From: Diadema setosum
Lineage: Eukaryota > Echinodermata > Echinoidea > Diadematoida > Diadematidae
Assembly (NCBI RefSeq): GCF_964275005.1
Contig: NC_092706.1
Span: 30,184,781 to 30,248,780, forward strand
DNA: 64,000 nucleotides
Direction of reading: 5' to 3'
Part shown: in pieces, positions 23,801 to 37,332 of the stretch
How the letters are laid out: every line of letters starts with the position of its first letter
How positions within the stretch are numbered: the first letter of the stretch is position 1
Notes under the pieces: model-generated
Seen by the model: the letters and a program-made list of their open reading frames with translations, nothing else
Database searches by the model: none
Told to the model about the DNA's origin: nothing
Translations under genes and position numbers: made by a program

Positions 23801-26800
23801 TCTCTAAAAAAATCGAGTGAAAATATTCACTCTTGAAAGAGTGAATACAAAAAAGAGTGAATTTAGAGTGAAATTGGAGTGAATTTTGAGTGAAAATGTT
23901 CATTTTCACTCATTTTGGAGTGACGTCAAGGATCACTCGAAGATTTTGGAGTGATCCCTGACGTTGCGATAAGGATTGGCTCTACAGTATTCGTAAGTAG
24001 ACGTGGACTAGCCCGACCACCCCAGACGCTGTTAATACGCTGTGCTGTGCGAATGCTACTTACAGCGACTGGGCTGTGTATATTAGTTAGTATAGACGTG
24101 GACGTGCTATATGTACGTAAACAAGCTTAGCCAGTATGGTCTGTTCGGTAAGCGGTGACATGGTATACTAGAACTGAAATGTTCGTATCATCAAGGCAAG
24201 GGATTCATTTTGGAAGGTAATATTTTCGCGTGTTGTTAATTTCGCGAATAGCTCCCGACTCGCGAAATTCGCGAAAATAAAACCCACGCGAAATATATAG
24301 CGTATACAGAGTAAATGATTGAATTTCTTTTACACGCAGGAAACTACGACGTCGTGTTGTATTATGACGTCACAAAATTACTTTGAGTGTCGCGTGTCCA
24401 TCTCTTTGTTTTTCTTTGTTTTTCTTTTTTTTTCTTTTTTTACTCGGGGGAGGGGACTGCGGTAGTCACGATGGGTTAATATTGAATCTTTTTAAATCTG
24501 AAAATGCGATATTTGGTCTGAACAAAAAATATTGTAGGAATGCTGTATATAGGCCTAAACATATTTTGTTTTTTCCATTCCTATTAGGTTTGGTGGTTAT
24601 ATCTGTTGTTGTTTTTGTTGTTGCCTTTTAAGATAAGAAAAATACCCGGAATTCAGTCACTGCCTAAGAAAAGTTAAATAATTCTACATAAATCATTTCG
24701 ACGATGCTTTCTCTTTATTTTCAATTGGAGATTACCTTTTGAGAGGTGAATGTCGAGATGATTAAGTAGATAGCAACCTGAGCATTTAGGTAGGGGGTCT
24801 CGGATCGAAATCTGCAATTACTTTTCTGAGAATATCTCTCAAGCAACTTTCACTGATGAGTAATAGATGTTTCTTCTGAATAAAAGAAACTTGGGAATTA
24901 TGGAAGGATATTTTCTCGGCCTGCTGACTGAGATGACGAGTACACTTTTTGCTTGCCATTGCCTGGGCTCTGATGTGCAACGTAATACGACTGTCAAAAG
25001 AATTCCCTCTCGATTGAAGATGATAGACGTCAGTAAAAAAGGATCCTGTGGGGCTCTGCATGGACCGTATAATGAGGGCTAATTTAAGTCTCCGTTCAAA
25101 AACCTTCATTAGAGTCTATTTCTAAAACACGTAGTGAGTTGATTTCCGGGATATGCAGAAACATGTGATCGTATACTGGAAGAGGAGTCTACAGTATACA
25201 CTGCTAAGTGAAATACGTGTATACTTCTAACACAGTGCAAATGACAGCTTTCGTCTCTCTGCTGATAATCGTTCATGCTAACGTAATTACGTCTCCGATT
25301 TCCAGCAGGGCAAAGCTCTAATATCTCTGTAAAGATGTGGGAGTAGCCGATTTATTATAGGAACTAATTTTGCTGTGAGGCAAAGTGAAGTGGACTGGCT
25401 GGGAGAGTAAGTAGAACACATCTAACCTGACCCTGTAACTTCCTAAGGGATCGTTCAGTTTTGGTTGAGACCTAACTTCAGGTTTCTAACATTTTTGTGC
25501 GAGATAATGAGAAACCTCCTGTGCGTAATATGAAAGATCATGTAATTCCAAGAGGAACTCGACGTTTATAATTACTTTGATGAAAATTGATTTTGAAATG
25601 GCTGACATACCCAAAAGAGAGTAAACTAATTGCAATTGCTTTATTTCACTTTGTTTATGGATGTCTCAGCCATTCCAAAACCGATTTTCATCAAATAAAC
25701 GTTGAATTTGTCTTAGAATGGTATGCTTTGTACTATTTCATAAGTGGTTTCTTGGTATCTCGCAAAAAGTTCAATCCTTGCCTCCACCAATACTGTACCA
25801 TCCCTTTAAACATCATAAAAAACGAAAACCGCTTGATGTCATCATCATCATATGAAAATAGAAATACATGTAGTCTTCCTTGCTCTTTCCTAACTGCTTG
25901 ACGGACTCTCAAAAAAACGAGCAGTGATTGGACAGAACTCAAGGAGGTTTCAGCGGGTAGGCATGGAAAAGTGGTGTGACGTTTTGAAGTCAGACAAAGA
26001 CTATCATAGTTCAGGTTCGGGATCGACGCACGGGGAAAAATAAAGGCTATGAGAAGAGGGAACGGCATACTATGATGCGAGGTGTGAAAACAAACAGAAA
26101 CATGGATGAAAGAGCCTTTGTTTTTTCGTTCCATTTTTTTTTTAAGATGGTTTCTCAATTTTTCAAAACGACAAACACTAACTTGACATTACCTTTCGTA
26201 CGCGATAATAAAAACGCAATAAACTATGTCACTGTAAAAGTTTGCATAAAGACATTCCAGGAACGGCCAAAACAAGAAGTGCCATGTACATGAAAGACAA
26301 ATCTACCTAGAGAATATAGTAAAGAATAAAGATTTTTAAAAATGCCCCTTCAACTCTCCCTCAATGCTCAATGAAAAACAAACTATGAAAAACAAACAAA
26401 CAAACATTAGGCGAATGGCTGGACGCATGAGTGGTCTATAGTAATTTCTTCAACATAATATAGCTGCTATGTTGATAGATAATAAGGTTGAAATCCCACT
26501 CAAAACTTATCTCAAAGAAAGTAAAGTCAGACAAACAAAACTGAAAGTTGCTGAAATAGGACAAAAATATGATGTATTGAAAATAATATAATCGAACGCG
26601 TTGTGCTGAAACAGTAGTACTTCAAAAATAAAAGGTCTATAATGTCATCACAACTTCACATGTCTCCTTAAAGCCTTACGGACTCTCAAGCTAATATTCG
26701 CTAAAATTGTGATGTTGGGAATGCACAAATCATAAGAGTTTAATTGACATACATTTTGCAATATGACTTTTAAAAAAAAATTGGATATGTTTGTGATGAT

Positions 26801-29800
26801 CTGCCAGACACTGTTGTCTAAAAATCCTGTGAGGGTTTTGAGACGAGAAAAGTGCCAACCCGCTTAATTTGCATGATTATTGTATGTCCTACATCACTGC
26901 TGCCTAAAAAAAAAGAAAAACATTCACATTTCTTCACTTTCTCAACTAATGTCTGATTGTGACCAAACTTTTACAATCCTCTTTGTTTAACTTGATTTCA
27001 TTGTTACTGTACGTCTGGATACACAGTTGGTGTCCTTTCACAATTATTCAAGAAACCTACCTGTTTCCTGAACCCTTGTATTACATGCTGGGGGCTCTTT
27101 CGATGGTTTCCATGCCAACACGTTGAATGAGTCACACACCCATTGTGACGGTAACGATCATTACTGCCTCATCATTGCCCTGTCAGAGAAGTTGGCAAGC
27201 ACGTGCCCAAGCTATATCGAGCCTTGAGATCGTAGAGATGAGCAGAGCGAATTGCTAGACTGCCCCCCTGCCCCTCCCTTCCTCGTACCTCTTCTGTACC
27301 CCTTGTTGCACCCCTTGCGAACCTCTTAAAGCTATATCTCTCTTCTTTCCTCTGCTTTGAAACAGGAGTGTGAAGATGCCTACGATGCAATCTAAAAGGC
27401 TAAATGTAAGTTTTGCTGATTGTGGTTCATCGCTTTACAAAATAATGATTATGAATGTACTCCTTTTTAATAGGAGGGAATCACATTCAATCTCGCACGA
27501 TAAAAAAAGTATAGTCATCGAATAGTGAAAATATATATATATTTTTATGTCACAGTATTTAAGCTCTTTAACTACACTAAGTTTCATTGATGTCAGCACA
27601 CCAGAATCATATCATCTTTTTCATCATGTCAGAGAAAGAGCGAGAGAAAGAAAAGGAGAGAAAGATAGAGGGGGGGGGGCAGAGCTGGAGTAAGTACAAA
27701 ATCTTAATGCGTGACTCGCATAAACCACACCAGTCAGCTGCAAGTATAATTGCCCTCATAAACATGCTGTAGATACTCAGTTGGTGGAGACAGATTCAAC
27801 TCTTATGGACGTATGTCTGTTTGGAGCCTCATTTTTGCATTATCAATTCACAATATCATGCCGAACAACAATGTCATTAGCAAGCAACTGCTCATCTGTG
27901 ACTATCAAAACAAATATCAGTTTTGATTTACGAACGATCCACAGCAATATGCTCATGCATAACACATTGGTTGTCTGTGTCAGAATGGAACAGTATCAGG
28001 TGAATATAAAAACTCTAAATGTACGAAAGACCATCTCAGTATATTATCGGAAGATATGGCACATGGTTTAATGAGGCATTACATGATGCATCATTTAGAC
28101 AGCAAATTGGCCAACAACTGCCATAGTTCCCATGGTACCAAGGTTTGTAGATTGTTACAAATTATGGTTGGTCAAAACAAACTGTGAGTCATCTATGACT
28201 AGAATGAATCAATAACCATGATAACGGGAGAGAAGGCGAACAGCAAAGTTTCAATCTTGTCTAAATCAGTGACATTCTTGTAATTCATTTAAAATAGAAT
28301 AGAAAACATAACAATGCGTCACCATCCTGAGATAGTAGATCCAGAACTTACATTCCAGTTTACCAATCTCAACCGGTGACACCCGGCACAAAATTGACAT
28401 ATCTGTAGACTTTGTGTTTGTAGTTGTTATGGATTGTGAATAAATTACTCGTTAGGACGAAAAGGTAGATTCTCATCATTTCCAAATCCGCTCATATTTC
28501 GGTCAGAACGCTTCACAGTTGGATGAGCGAATCGTTATTTGTCCATGCATTTAGCTGGCTTAATTTTGAAGTCTGACGGAATTAACCGCCTGTTGTCAGA
28601 TAACGTAAGTCAAGTAGGACCTACCAGTGATACAAAAAACGATATGCTTGATTCAATACTTTGAATTCGGTACTTTTGTGCAAAATTGATATTAAAACGG
28701 CGAGTAAATTATCTGATTTTAAACTCTGGAACACCTTATTAATTCGAGCTGTATGTCGGAATGTAATCATCATTTTGCTTTATAATTTCAACATCATAGT
28801 CTAATCTTTCAATTTATATCTCTCGCGAGTAAGTATTCATTAAGAACCTTTTTCTTTTTTTTTGGAAGTGGTATCCCAATAACTGACAACGACACAAATT
28901 GAAATAGATGAGCCACTAAAACACAAATTAAAGCTTACGATCAGAAAGCTGTTTAGATGCAGATATAACCGCTCCGTTAATTCCAGTTTAGGAAGTGGAA
29001 CTTCAGTGCGGTGAGACTTAATGTTGGTTGTCGATAAGTCTATAGTAGAAAGAAAGCAGCACGTGTTTTAGTCATTTTTATATTGGTTTTTAGCGCCGAT
29101 TTGTTCCACCGCAGACTTTAGTCATGTCTCGCTAGCAGCTGAAGTTCCACTGTGAAACATTCCCCGTACTCCCCACCCCTGGGCCAACATACACGAGGAA
29201 TACATGAGAAATCCCTGTATGTTTCGTTTACTGAATTCTAGGTGGACCTCCCCCTGTCTCCTACCATTTCTGACTCACTTGGCAATCAAGGTCAGCTTTA
29301 GAAATAGATGAGCCACTAAAACACGACGTGTGTTGTTGTTATTGTTGTCGCTAATAAGCTTTCGGGGAATGTTTCTCATCTACCATTATTATTTCTTTCG
29401 TAAAACTCGTTTGCACGAAACTGGCCATTCTAGTTAAAACAATCTTTGCACTCTCTCCAACTTAAAGAAAAATCCACGAGAGGCGTCCGCATTGCAGAAT
29501 GCACGCAGCAAATAAACGAAGATTATAGTTTGATTTTTGAGTTACCATGATAAAGAACGAACTGTGAAGAGTGTTGGCACCATGGTTAATGTATATCCTA
29601 ATGTCCAGCTGTATACTCTTTGGTTTTGATTTGAAAATTTAAAGTTTTAGTTTCCCAGTTTGTCAATGGACACTTTTGGAAGTAGAAATCACTTTTGAAA
29701 CGTTACGTTATTCTGACTGTTTAGTGGCAAGTCCTTCTAAAAATTGATTACAATAATGCACTTAATATAGGTTTTCCCATCCATTTTCGCACTTTTGTCA

Positions 29801-32800
29801 TTCAATTTCAAAGATTTATTATTCAACTTTAATTTCGTCAATTGTCATTGTAATTCGTTTTTCGTCAAACATTTTCGAAGACATATCATTCAAAATCGTC
29901 AATTGTCATTCAAATTCATCCCTCCCGCTGACGGATCGCAGAATGTGAAGATCAAATTCGTTTTTGTTCACACAATTTCATGATTTTTTTCATTCAAATT
30001 AGCCAGATGTTGTTGATTCTTTATTTTGAGGGTGAACCAACTTTAAGCCGACATATTTTTACTTTCTCTCGTAAATTGTATTGGAAAGCAGCAAACATAA
30101 TTATGTTATCCATTCTTTAACATTAAACAGGCTACAATCAACACTTAAAATTTTGTCTTTAATCATGTTTGCCTAGAAATCGTTTGTCAGAGTTTTCGTA
30201 TGCGAGACGGTACGTCTGTTTGTATCAGTGTGTACTCGAATTGCTTGTGTGTGTGTCTGTATGTGTGGTTCTGCGTGTGCGTGTTTGGGGGGGGGGGGGA
30301 CTTGTGTGTATGTTAACTCCTGAATGTAAAATGTGAACGGTAACAGAAAAAAAAAAATGCATGAATGACTGGGAAATCACACCGGATAGAGATATGAGAC
30401 GAATATGAATGAAAATTTAACGAAAATGATTGACAAAAGACGAAATCGATCCTGCTGTTTTGAGTGCTGCGATTGAGACTGACGAATTTGAACTGTAAAT
30501 GACGAAAATGTATGCCAAATGACTAAATTGAACGGACTTTATTTGAAAATGAACGACAAAAGACGAATTTGAAAGTAAGATTGGCCTATTCCCGACATCC
30601 CGCGACGAAATTGAAGTAAAAATTTGTGAAAGTGAATGAAAAAAGTTTGAAAATGAATGGGAAAACCTATAACTTCCAAGAGCGTGTTTGGCCTGAGGTA
30701 ATATGCCAGTTCGTATTTAGCTCGTATGCACACTGATACAAATGGCCTTCTTCTTGTATAAGTTGCTTTATTGTCACAAAGTATAAAAGCTTTCAAGAAA
30801 ATGACAAAATGCAGCATATGATTTGCTTATCACAAGATTTTGTTGTGCATGAAGACCGATACGACAACTAATTTTCTCATTATGGATATCTTAGTGCTGT
30901 ATAGGCATAATATGGGAGACCTAGTCTAGCTGGACATGGGTAAGATGTTACATGACTATTTCTAAAAATCGAAACAAGAGACGCCATTCAAAACCTATTT
31001 ATCACATCCAGAAATACACCAAACTAATTCTCTACGTGCGAAATTTTATCATGCTTCAACACCCAACATTGGGTACCAGATATATTTGAAACGAAAAAAA
31101 AAAAATTGTCACAGCATCGTCTTGACTGAGAAAAAATTGATTTCTCAACCCAATCTATTGGATGTCTTGGTTGTGCATCAAAACATCTTATGACATCCAT
31201 CTAGCGGTCAGCATTTAGATCCAATAACTTCATATTATAGATTATACATACAATTCATCACAAAATGTTACATGCATGAGCTGAATATGTTTTTCCCTCT
31301 TTTGTTTTCTTGTCTTCAGCGTTTAGCAATAAACAGCCGGACACGCGAGGCAGGGAGTTCATATTCGCCATGCCGAGTAACTTCAACGTACCCTCCAAGA
31401 TCCAGCTGATGATCGGTTCGTCTAATCCTGGTTTGGCCAGGGTTATGGTCAATGTCCCGGGATACAAGTTTAGGAGAGAAATTACACTGAACGTACGCCA
31501 GATGAAGACGCTGAGTCTTCCAGGGACAGTGGCCGCCAACGGAGGAGGTCCGCAAAACGGAACCATCGTGATCACTTCCAACCTGGAAGTGACGGTTCAC
31601 GCGGCTAGCGTCATGCCCAAGACAAATGACGGCTTCGTGGCCATTCCAACTGATGCCATCGGGAAGGAATATATCATTGCCTCGTATGACATCGTCACAG
31701 GTCAGTGGTCATCGTTCACCATTACTGGCACCAAGCAAGGAACTCGCATCAGGGTAGTACCCTCCCAGAGGGTGCTCCACAATCGACAGTGGTACAACGC
31801 CGGACAGATCATCAACGTCAATCTGAATGCGGCCCAAACCATGCAGATCAGGTGTCCTAAAGACTTGACCGGAACCTACATCATGGCCGACAAGCCTGTG
31901 TCCGTGGTATCAGGAGCCACCTGTACCAGGGTCCCAAGCAGCATGCAGAGGTGTGATCATTTGGTGGAGATGTTGCCACCAGTCTCTGCCCTTGGCACAC
32001 GTTTCTCACTTCTTCCGCTTCTCAACAGAACTGGGTACGTCTTCAGGATGATCGCGGCACGACCAAATACCAAGGTTCATCTAGCTGGAACCATCTACAC
32101 CCTTGGTCAGAGAGGTTCCTTCAGGGAGTTCAACCAGGACGCCCAGCTTCCAGTTTCCCTCACATCCAACAAACCACTTCTCGTGACGCAATACGGCAAG
32201 GGAATGGACCCTAACTTCTGGGGTGATCCGTTTATGACCATCATCCCACCTGTAGAGCAGTACATGCAAGGAATGACCACCTTTGGAACGTTGGCCCAGT
32301 CAGGGCAGGACATGTTCTTCAGCTTCATGTCGATATCAACGACTTCTGCCGACTTATTCAGCATAAGTCTGAACAACATTTTGGTTATGGGCACTGATCT
32401 AGAGCTACCCAAGGCCGCTGAGACACTCAGGTACGATAATAGAGTTTCTTTATTAAATATGATAACGAAAATATTTACAAGGTGGTGAATTGATATATTT
32501 TTAGACAATGGAATTCCATCTTATGTCATTGAATCCCGCAAGGATGTACACGATACAGCATTGACAAATTAAAAGGTTCCATTGTCTTTCCGTGGAAAAC
32601 AAGTATAGACGAAATACAAAGAAAGTGGCCTCAAGGTCATGAGTTGTAGAAACGGTTCAATCTATGTAGCGGCATAAACCACAGGTGCAGTTTGATAATG
32701 TCTTGTCGCAGGTTTGTTTGTTTGTTTGTTTGTTTGTTTGTTTGTTTGTTTTTTGTGGGGGTTCTTAAATGGATTCCCGAACGAAATCTGTTGGTCAAAT

Positions 32801-35800
32801 ACATGGAGATGTGACGCCAATGCAGCAGAACGATGGTAAATGATAAACAAACAACTTTGTGGCAGTACCCTTTCTTTAGGTAACTGAAAACAGTCATTGC
32901 ACGTCATCCAGTACTCAGCTCTGTTGTTGTCAGTGAAGGACTAGGTTAACTACTTGAGAATGTTGCATCACATAAATACTTTTCCGTAAACCAGGTGACA
33001 ACAGAATGTTGCTTTACCGATGTCTGTGACGTTGATTTTTTGGCTTTTACAAGGACAAGGTAACATTGAATGTATCAAAAGGAACTCTAACATATCAATA
33101 TCCCTCTTGTGAATAATGGAGTGAGAATTGCCTCTGACCTGTTACTTGAAGTTTAAGAATTCTCGTCCTGTTTATATCTGGTCCTGAAATGTTTGTCCGA
33201 AATCATTTCTGTCATATGTGACGCTGTAGGAAGTATTAACCTTTGGAACTTCCTGTGGTTTAGGTTTACAGCGGACCGGACTATGAAGATAGAAAACATC
33301 CCTCACACTCTACACAACCCTTCCTTCATGTCTCGATTTACTGCCATTGTACATGGCGTGTCTCAGGGATCAGGCTATGGATACCCAATTGGATACAACC
33401 TCCGCACACTTCTCTGCTCCAGAACAGATCCGATGACAGGTGCGTTACATTGACAACAAGTTCCAGATTTTTATCAAAAACAAGAGCAGTGACGGATCCA
33501 GGGGGCGCACCGGGCGCGCCCCCTTTATTTTTTGTTTAAAAAAAAATGGGGAGGGGTGAGTGCGCCCCCATAATTTTGTAAAGGCGCCCCCTCTTTACAG
33601 AATTTCTGGATCCGCCCCTGAAGAGTAACCTCGTTCGTTTTGTGGTCAGAGCCACAGCAAAATACTATCATCTATATATGATATCTTAAAGAGAGTTGAA
33701 TATGTCGGTCTCTGTTTCACCTTCCAAAGCTTCCAAGACGTCAATATTTTAGGAAAAAATGTGAATAGGCAGAACATATACAGGAACGATGCTATGCGGA
33801 CATTATGATTCTTATATAGACTGGCTAGAAAGCAATGGGCAAGACTGCGTATTCCATGTGCTTTGTGCAGATTGCAAAAGTATAAAGAATAATTTCTATG
33901 ATCATGTCAGTATAGCATGCAACATGGTTCTTGAATTTCACCAAACTGTTTCATCAGTTTCTAGGTAAATGTCGATATCGAAACCATGATACATGTACAA
34001 CAATCTCTTGAATGTAGAGAAACAAAGTGTACTTAATTGCAATCCATGGAACATAGGTGTGACGTAGGATGTGTGTTGCTAGGGTTAGGGAAATAAAGAC
34101 AATATGAGTAATGAAAGTGAAAAAGATCAAGGCTAAGGAAGTGGTTGCGGGTGGTGAGGATTAGTGACAAAACAGGCGCATTTCTAAAAATTGATGCTAC
34201 TTATAGGCCGGTTACACCAAGGAGATCGGCGAATACCTGATTGGATACACCAGCGCCATGGGCGTCGACAGAATGTCAAACATGGACTCCAGTTCGTTTT
34301 GATTCTGAATAGTCATGAATAACCATTATTTAGGGTTAATAATAACCATAATGATTCATAACCCTCCTCCGGTTGAGATCAAAACAATGCGATGGTCTCT
34401 CCTGTCTGATTCTTTTTTTTTAATTATCAAACTTACACTGTGGATGGTTGTAATCTTATCTGATAATCTTGCTTTATCAAAACTGAAATTTATTGTCATA
34501 GAGGTTTATTAAAAACTATAGATGTGACATCTTAGTGTCCTCACAAATTAACGTAGCAAAGAAAGAAATTTTGGACATAATATCAAGGAAGCATTGTCTT
34601 AAAGTCATTTCAATTTAAGGATTCTTTCGAAGAGACGGTAACTTTCTAGCCGACATTCTCTATTATCTTGCACGACATTTCGACAAGGCAAAACAGAATT
34701 CCGAATTTAATAGTTCATACACGTAGAGCACCATTATTTGTGTGGAATACTGAAAGATATGTCATGAGCAAAGAGCCGTTTCATTTTCAGTGGTTTGTTT
34801 GTTTGTTTGTTTGTTTGTTTGTTTTTCTGTCTGTCTGTTTTTCTGACCTTAAAATCTCAACTCTCACACACCGTTGTAATACAACACCCTTCATTAGCGA
34901 GTATCAAGTATGCTAAGAGTATTATGTGCTGAATAGAGTTTGTACGACTACTGCTGTGCAGAAGTCACCGCTTAGGAAAAATTACAGTAGAAGACAAAGA
35001 CTGATTTTTGAGTAACTTATACATCAAGGAGGCTAACACAATCGCAAGATGTCTTAACATGAAACCCATTTTCGCCTCCCATGTAAGGAGAGGGTTAGCA
35101 GCTGATGTTCTTAGTCATAAACAGGGGGAAATCATCAGTTTCTGTTACCTTAGAAAGTCACCCATAGTCACCTCGGGTTTCTCGACGAGAAGACTATACA
35201 TGTCTACGTAATCCACTCAATATCTTAAAGTGATATAATTCATGAAATAATTCCAACATCACATAACTTAGGTAAATCAGGTGGCATTGGCTATGGCAGG
35301 ATGATGTTTGATTGTTTAAAGGGATGAACTATTCACTTTCAATTATGATGGTAAAGATGTGATTTTTTCACGATGTAAAAGTGTCCTTGAAACTCAGGAA
35401 TAATATGTTAAGTTACATGTTACGTGATAATGTTAGTTTACGGAACCTGAATTGTTTATTACAGTTTGCAAGAACAAAAGAGCCACAAGACGATGTTCTG
35501 CAATACTGTTATGAAGAGGTGGGTTGGGACTTTCATGAGTTCATATTTATCGTACATGTTAAGCATGAATCAAACCTGTTTCATCCCCCACCCCCATGTA
35601 CGATTCGTTCATCCAGGCTTGATCGAGGAGTTCCAGTGCCCCGCACCTATACCTCCTATTCAGCCTGGTCTTATACCCAGCAATGTGCCCGGTATGCCTG
35701 GTAACATCCCCATCCAGCCTGGCGTAGGCCTCAACCCAGGCTTCGGTGGTTTCAATGGGATGTTTCCTGGTATGGCCACGGGTGGTCAACCCGGTGCCTT

Positions 35801-37236
35801 CCTACCTGGGAACTTCTTCACCGGTGGCAAGCCAATAAGTCCAAACATCCCGATCCTCCCTGGGCAACCCATCGACCCTAACGCCGGAGCAGCTCAGACA
35901 CAACCCGGCCAGTTCCCGGCCAACAACCCACTCAATCCCATCAGTCCCAACAACCCGTTTGCGAACCCTGGACAGCCGTTCGTACCCATGGTTCCTTTCA
36001 ACCCCATCGGACCGGGCATGATCCCTCCTCCGGAGAGTGAGTCTACCGAATTGTTGTTGTGGGTTTTTTTTTTTTTCTCATCTCTCATGGTAACCTAAAG
36101 ACCAAGGTATAAGTAGTGTTTTATACAAAGACCACATAATTATTTTTTTCTCATCTCTCATGGTAACCTAAATACCAAGGTATAAGTAGTGTTTTATACA
36201 AAGACCACATAATTATTAGGCAAAATATTCATGAAATATTCATTTTCATGAGCCCAAAGTATTAAAATATAAAAAGTAATGCCGAAGAGGACAGAAATGC
36301 ACTGGGTCTGTCTATCATCTCATCTGGGTCACTTACGTCACCTACATACCGATTGTCCAATACAATGTTATAACTATATGGACAGTAAGATTGATAAGTT
36401 TCAGAACTTTTAACTTTCCTGTTTGTCTGTCTGTTTTCTTCTGCCTGTTTTCATGACGCATTTCATTACAAGTATTATCTTTTAAAATCCAAGGACCACT
36501 CAAGTGACATTGGCAACAAGAAAAACAAAATCTGTACCCATAATCGTCAATGTTTCTAGACAACGGCATATAGTTATGTCCAAGGATAAACAGGATTACC
36601 CTCAATACATCAATATAGGTATGTATAGAACGGGGATTTAACCACTTCTGCATGTATTGATGTATTCCTCCAGATTGCTTCACCCTGGGACTGCTCATCC
36701 TCGCTGCCGTTGCCCCAGTAACCGTCGTCTTCATTGTCATGCTGGTCATCCTACTTGCCATAGTATACAGGTAATGTGGTTACCATGTACTCCCACTTAT
36801 TTAATATTGGTCACAAATGGTGTACATTGCAAGTTTCGTCTCAAATTCGTTGTTCTTTCTCTTTTAAAGTTTTGACATCGGAAGATTTAGTTCACCCCAC
36901 TGATAACCAAGCGCAAATAACGAACGAACGAAGGAAATAACCAAAATGTGTTAGAGGTAGTTAATTGGCATCTTAGTATACAGAAAACAACTGTAATCGT
37001 AGTTTGTTTCAAATTGCTTTTTTACCCTTTTCCCTTGGTAATGATAAAGACCGTGTAAGAGGCAGTTAATTCATTTTGATATGATGAATAGATTATATTA
37101 TTATTATATTGTGAAGCTGTAATGATCGTGATATAATGATGATAATAATAATTGTAATTTAATAATTCTTATAACAATAACAATGATAAGGATGATTATG
37201 ATAAGCAACAAATCTTCGTGATGATGATGGCACTAT

Positions 37237-37332
<96 letters not shown>

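Larger units (their letters stand above)
18574..31319 (+). other. 12.7-kb first intron of the FCGBP-like gene
   Basis: This intron runs from GTAAGT to TTGTCTTCAG. No convincing coding exon lies inside, although a short frame at 21563-21692 ends at a usable donor (see findings). Repeats noted separately are an ATCT array, a TTCG array, a CGCG element with a GAGTGA insert, a family P copy and the 29770-30667 element. The rest is AT-rich unique DNA, where intronic enhancers could sit but cannot be seen from sequence alone. Confidence 0.6.
33440..35616 (+). other. Intron 3 of the FCGBP-like gene
   Basis: It contains the CAGTGACGG element, a (GTTT)n tract near 34794-34823, and an exon-like segment at 34208-34303 described separately. 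Otherwise it is AT-rich non-coding DNA. Confidence 0.6.

Noticed and set aside
24786-25109. A 107-codon minus-strand frame
   Set aside because: No recognisable domain, no splice context and intron-like composition.
30240-30300. GT-rich stretch and G-run as a regulatory island
   Set aside because: It is the low-complexity middle of the 29770-30667 element.
35381-35616. Open frames running into exon 4 from upstream
   Set aside because: The CATCCAG acceptor at 35616 and the phase-1 join to exon 3 fix the exon start; upstream sequence is intron.
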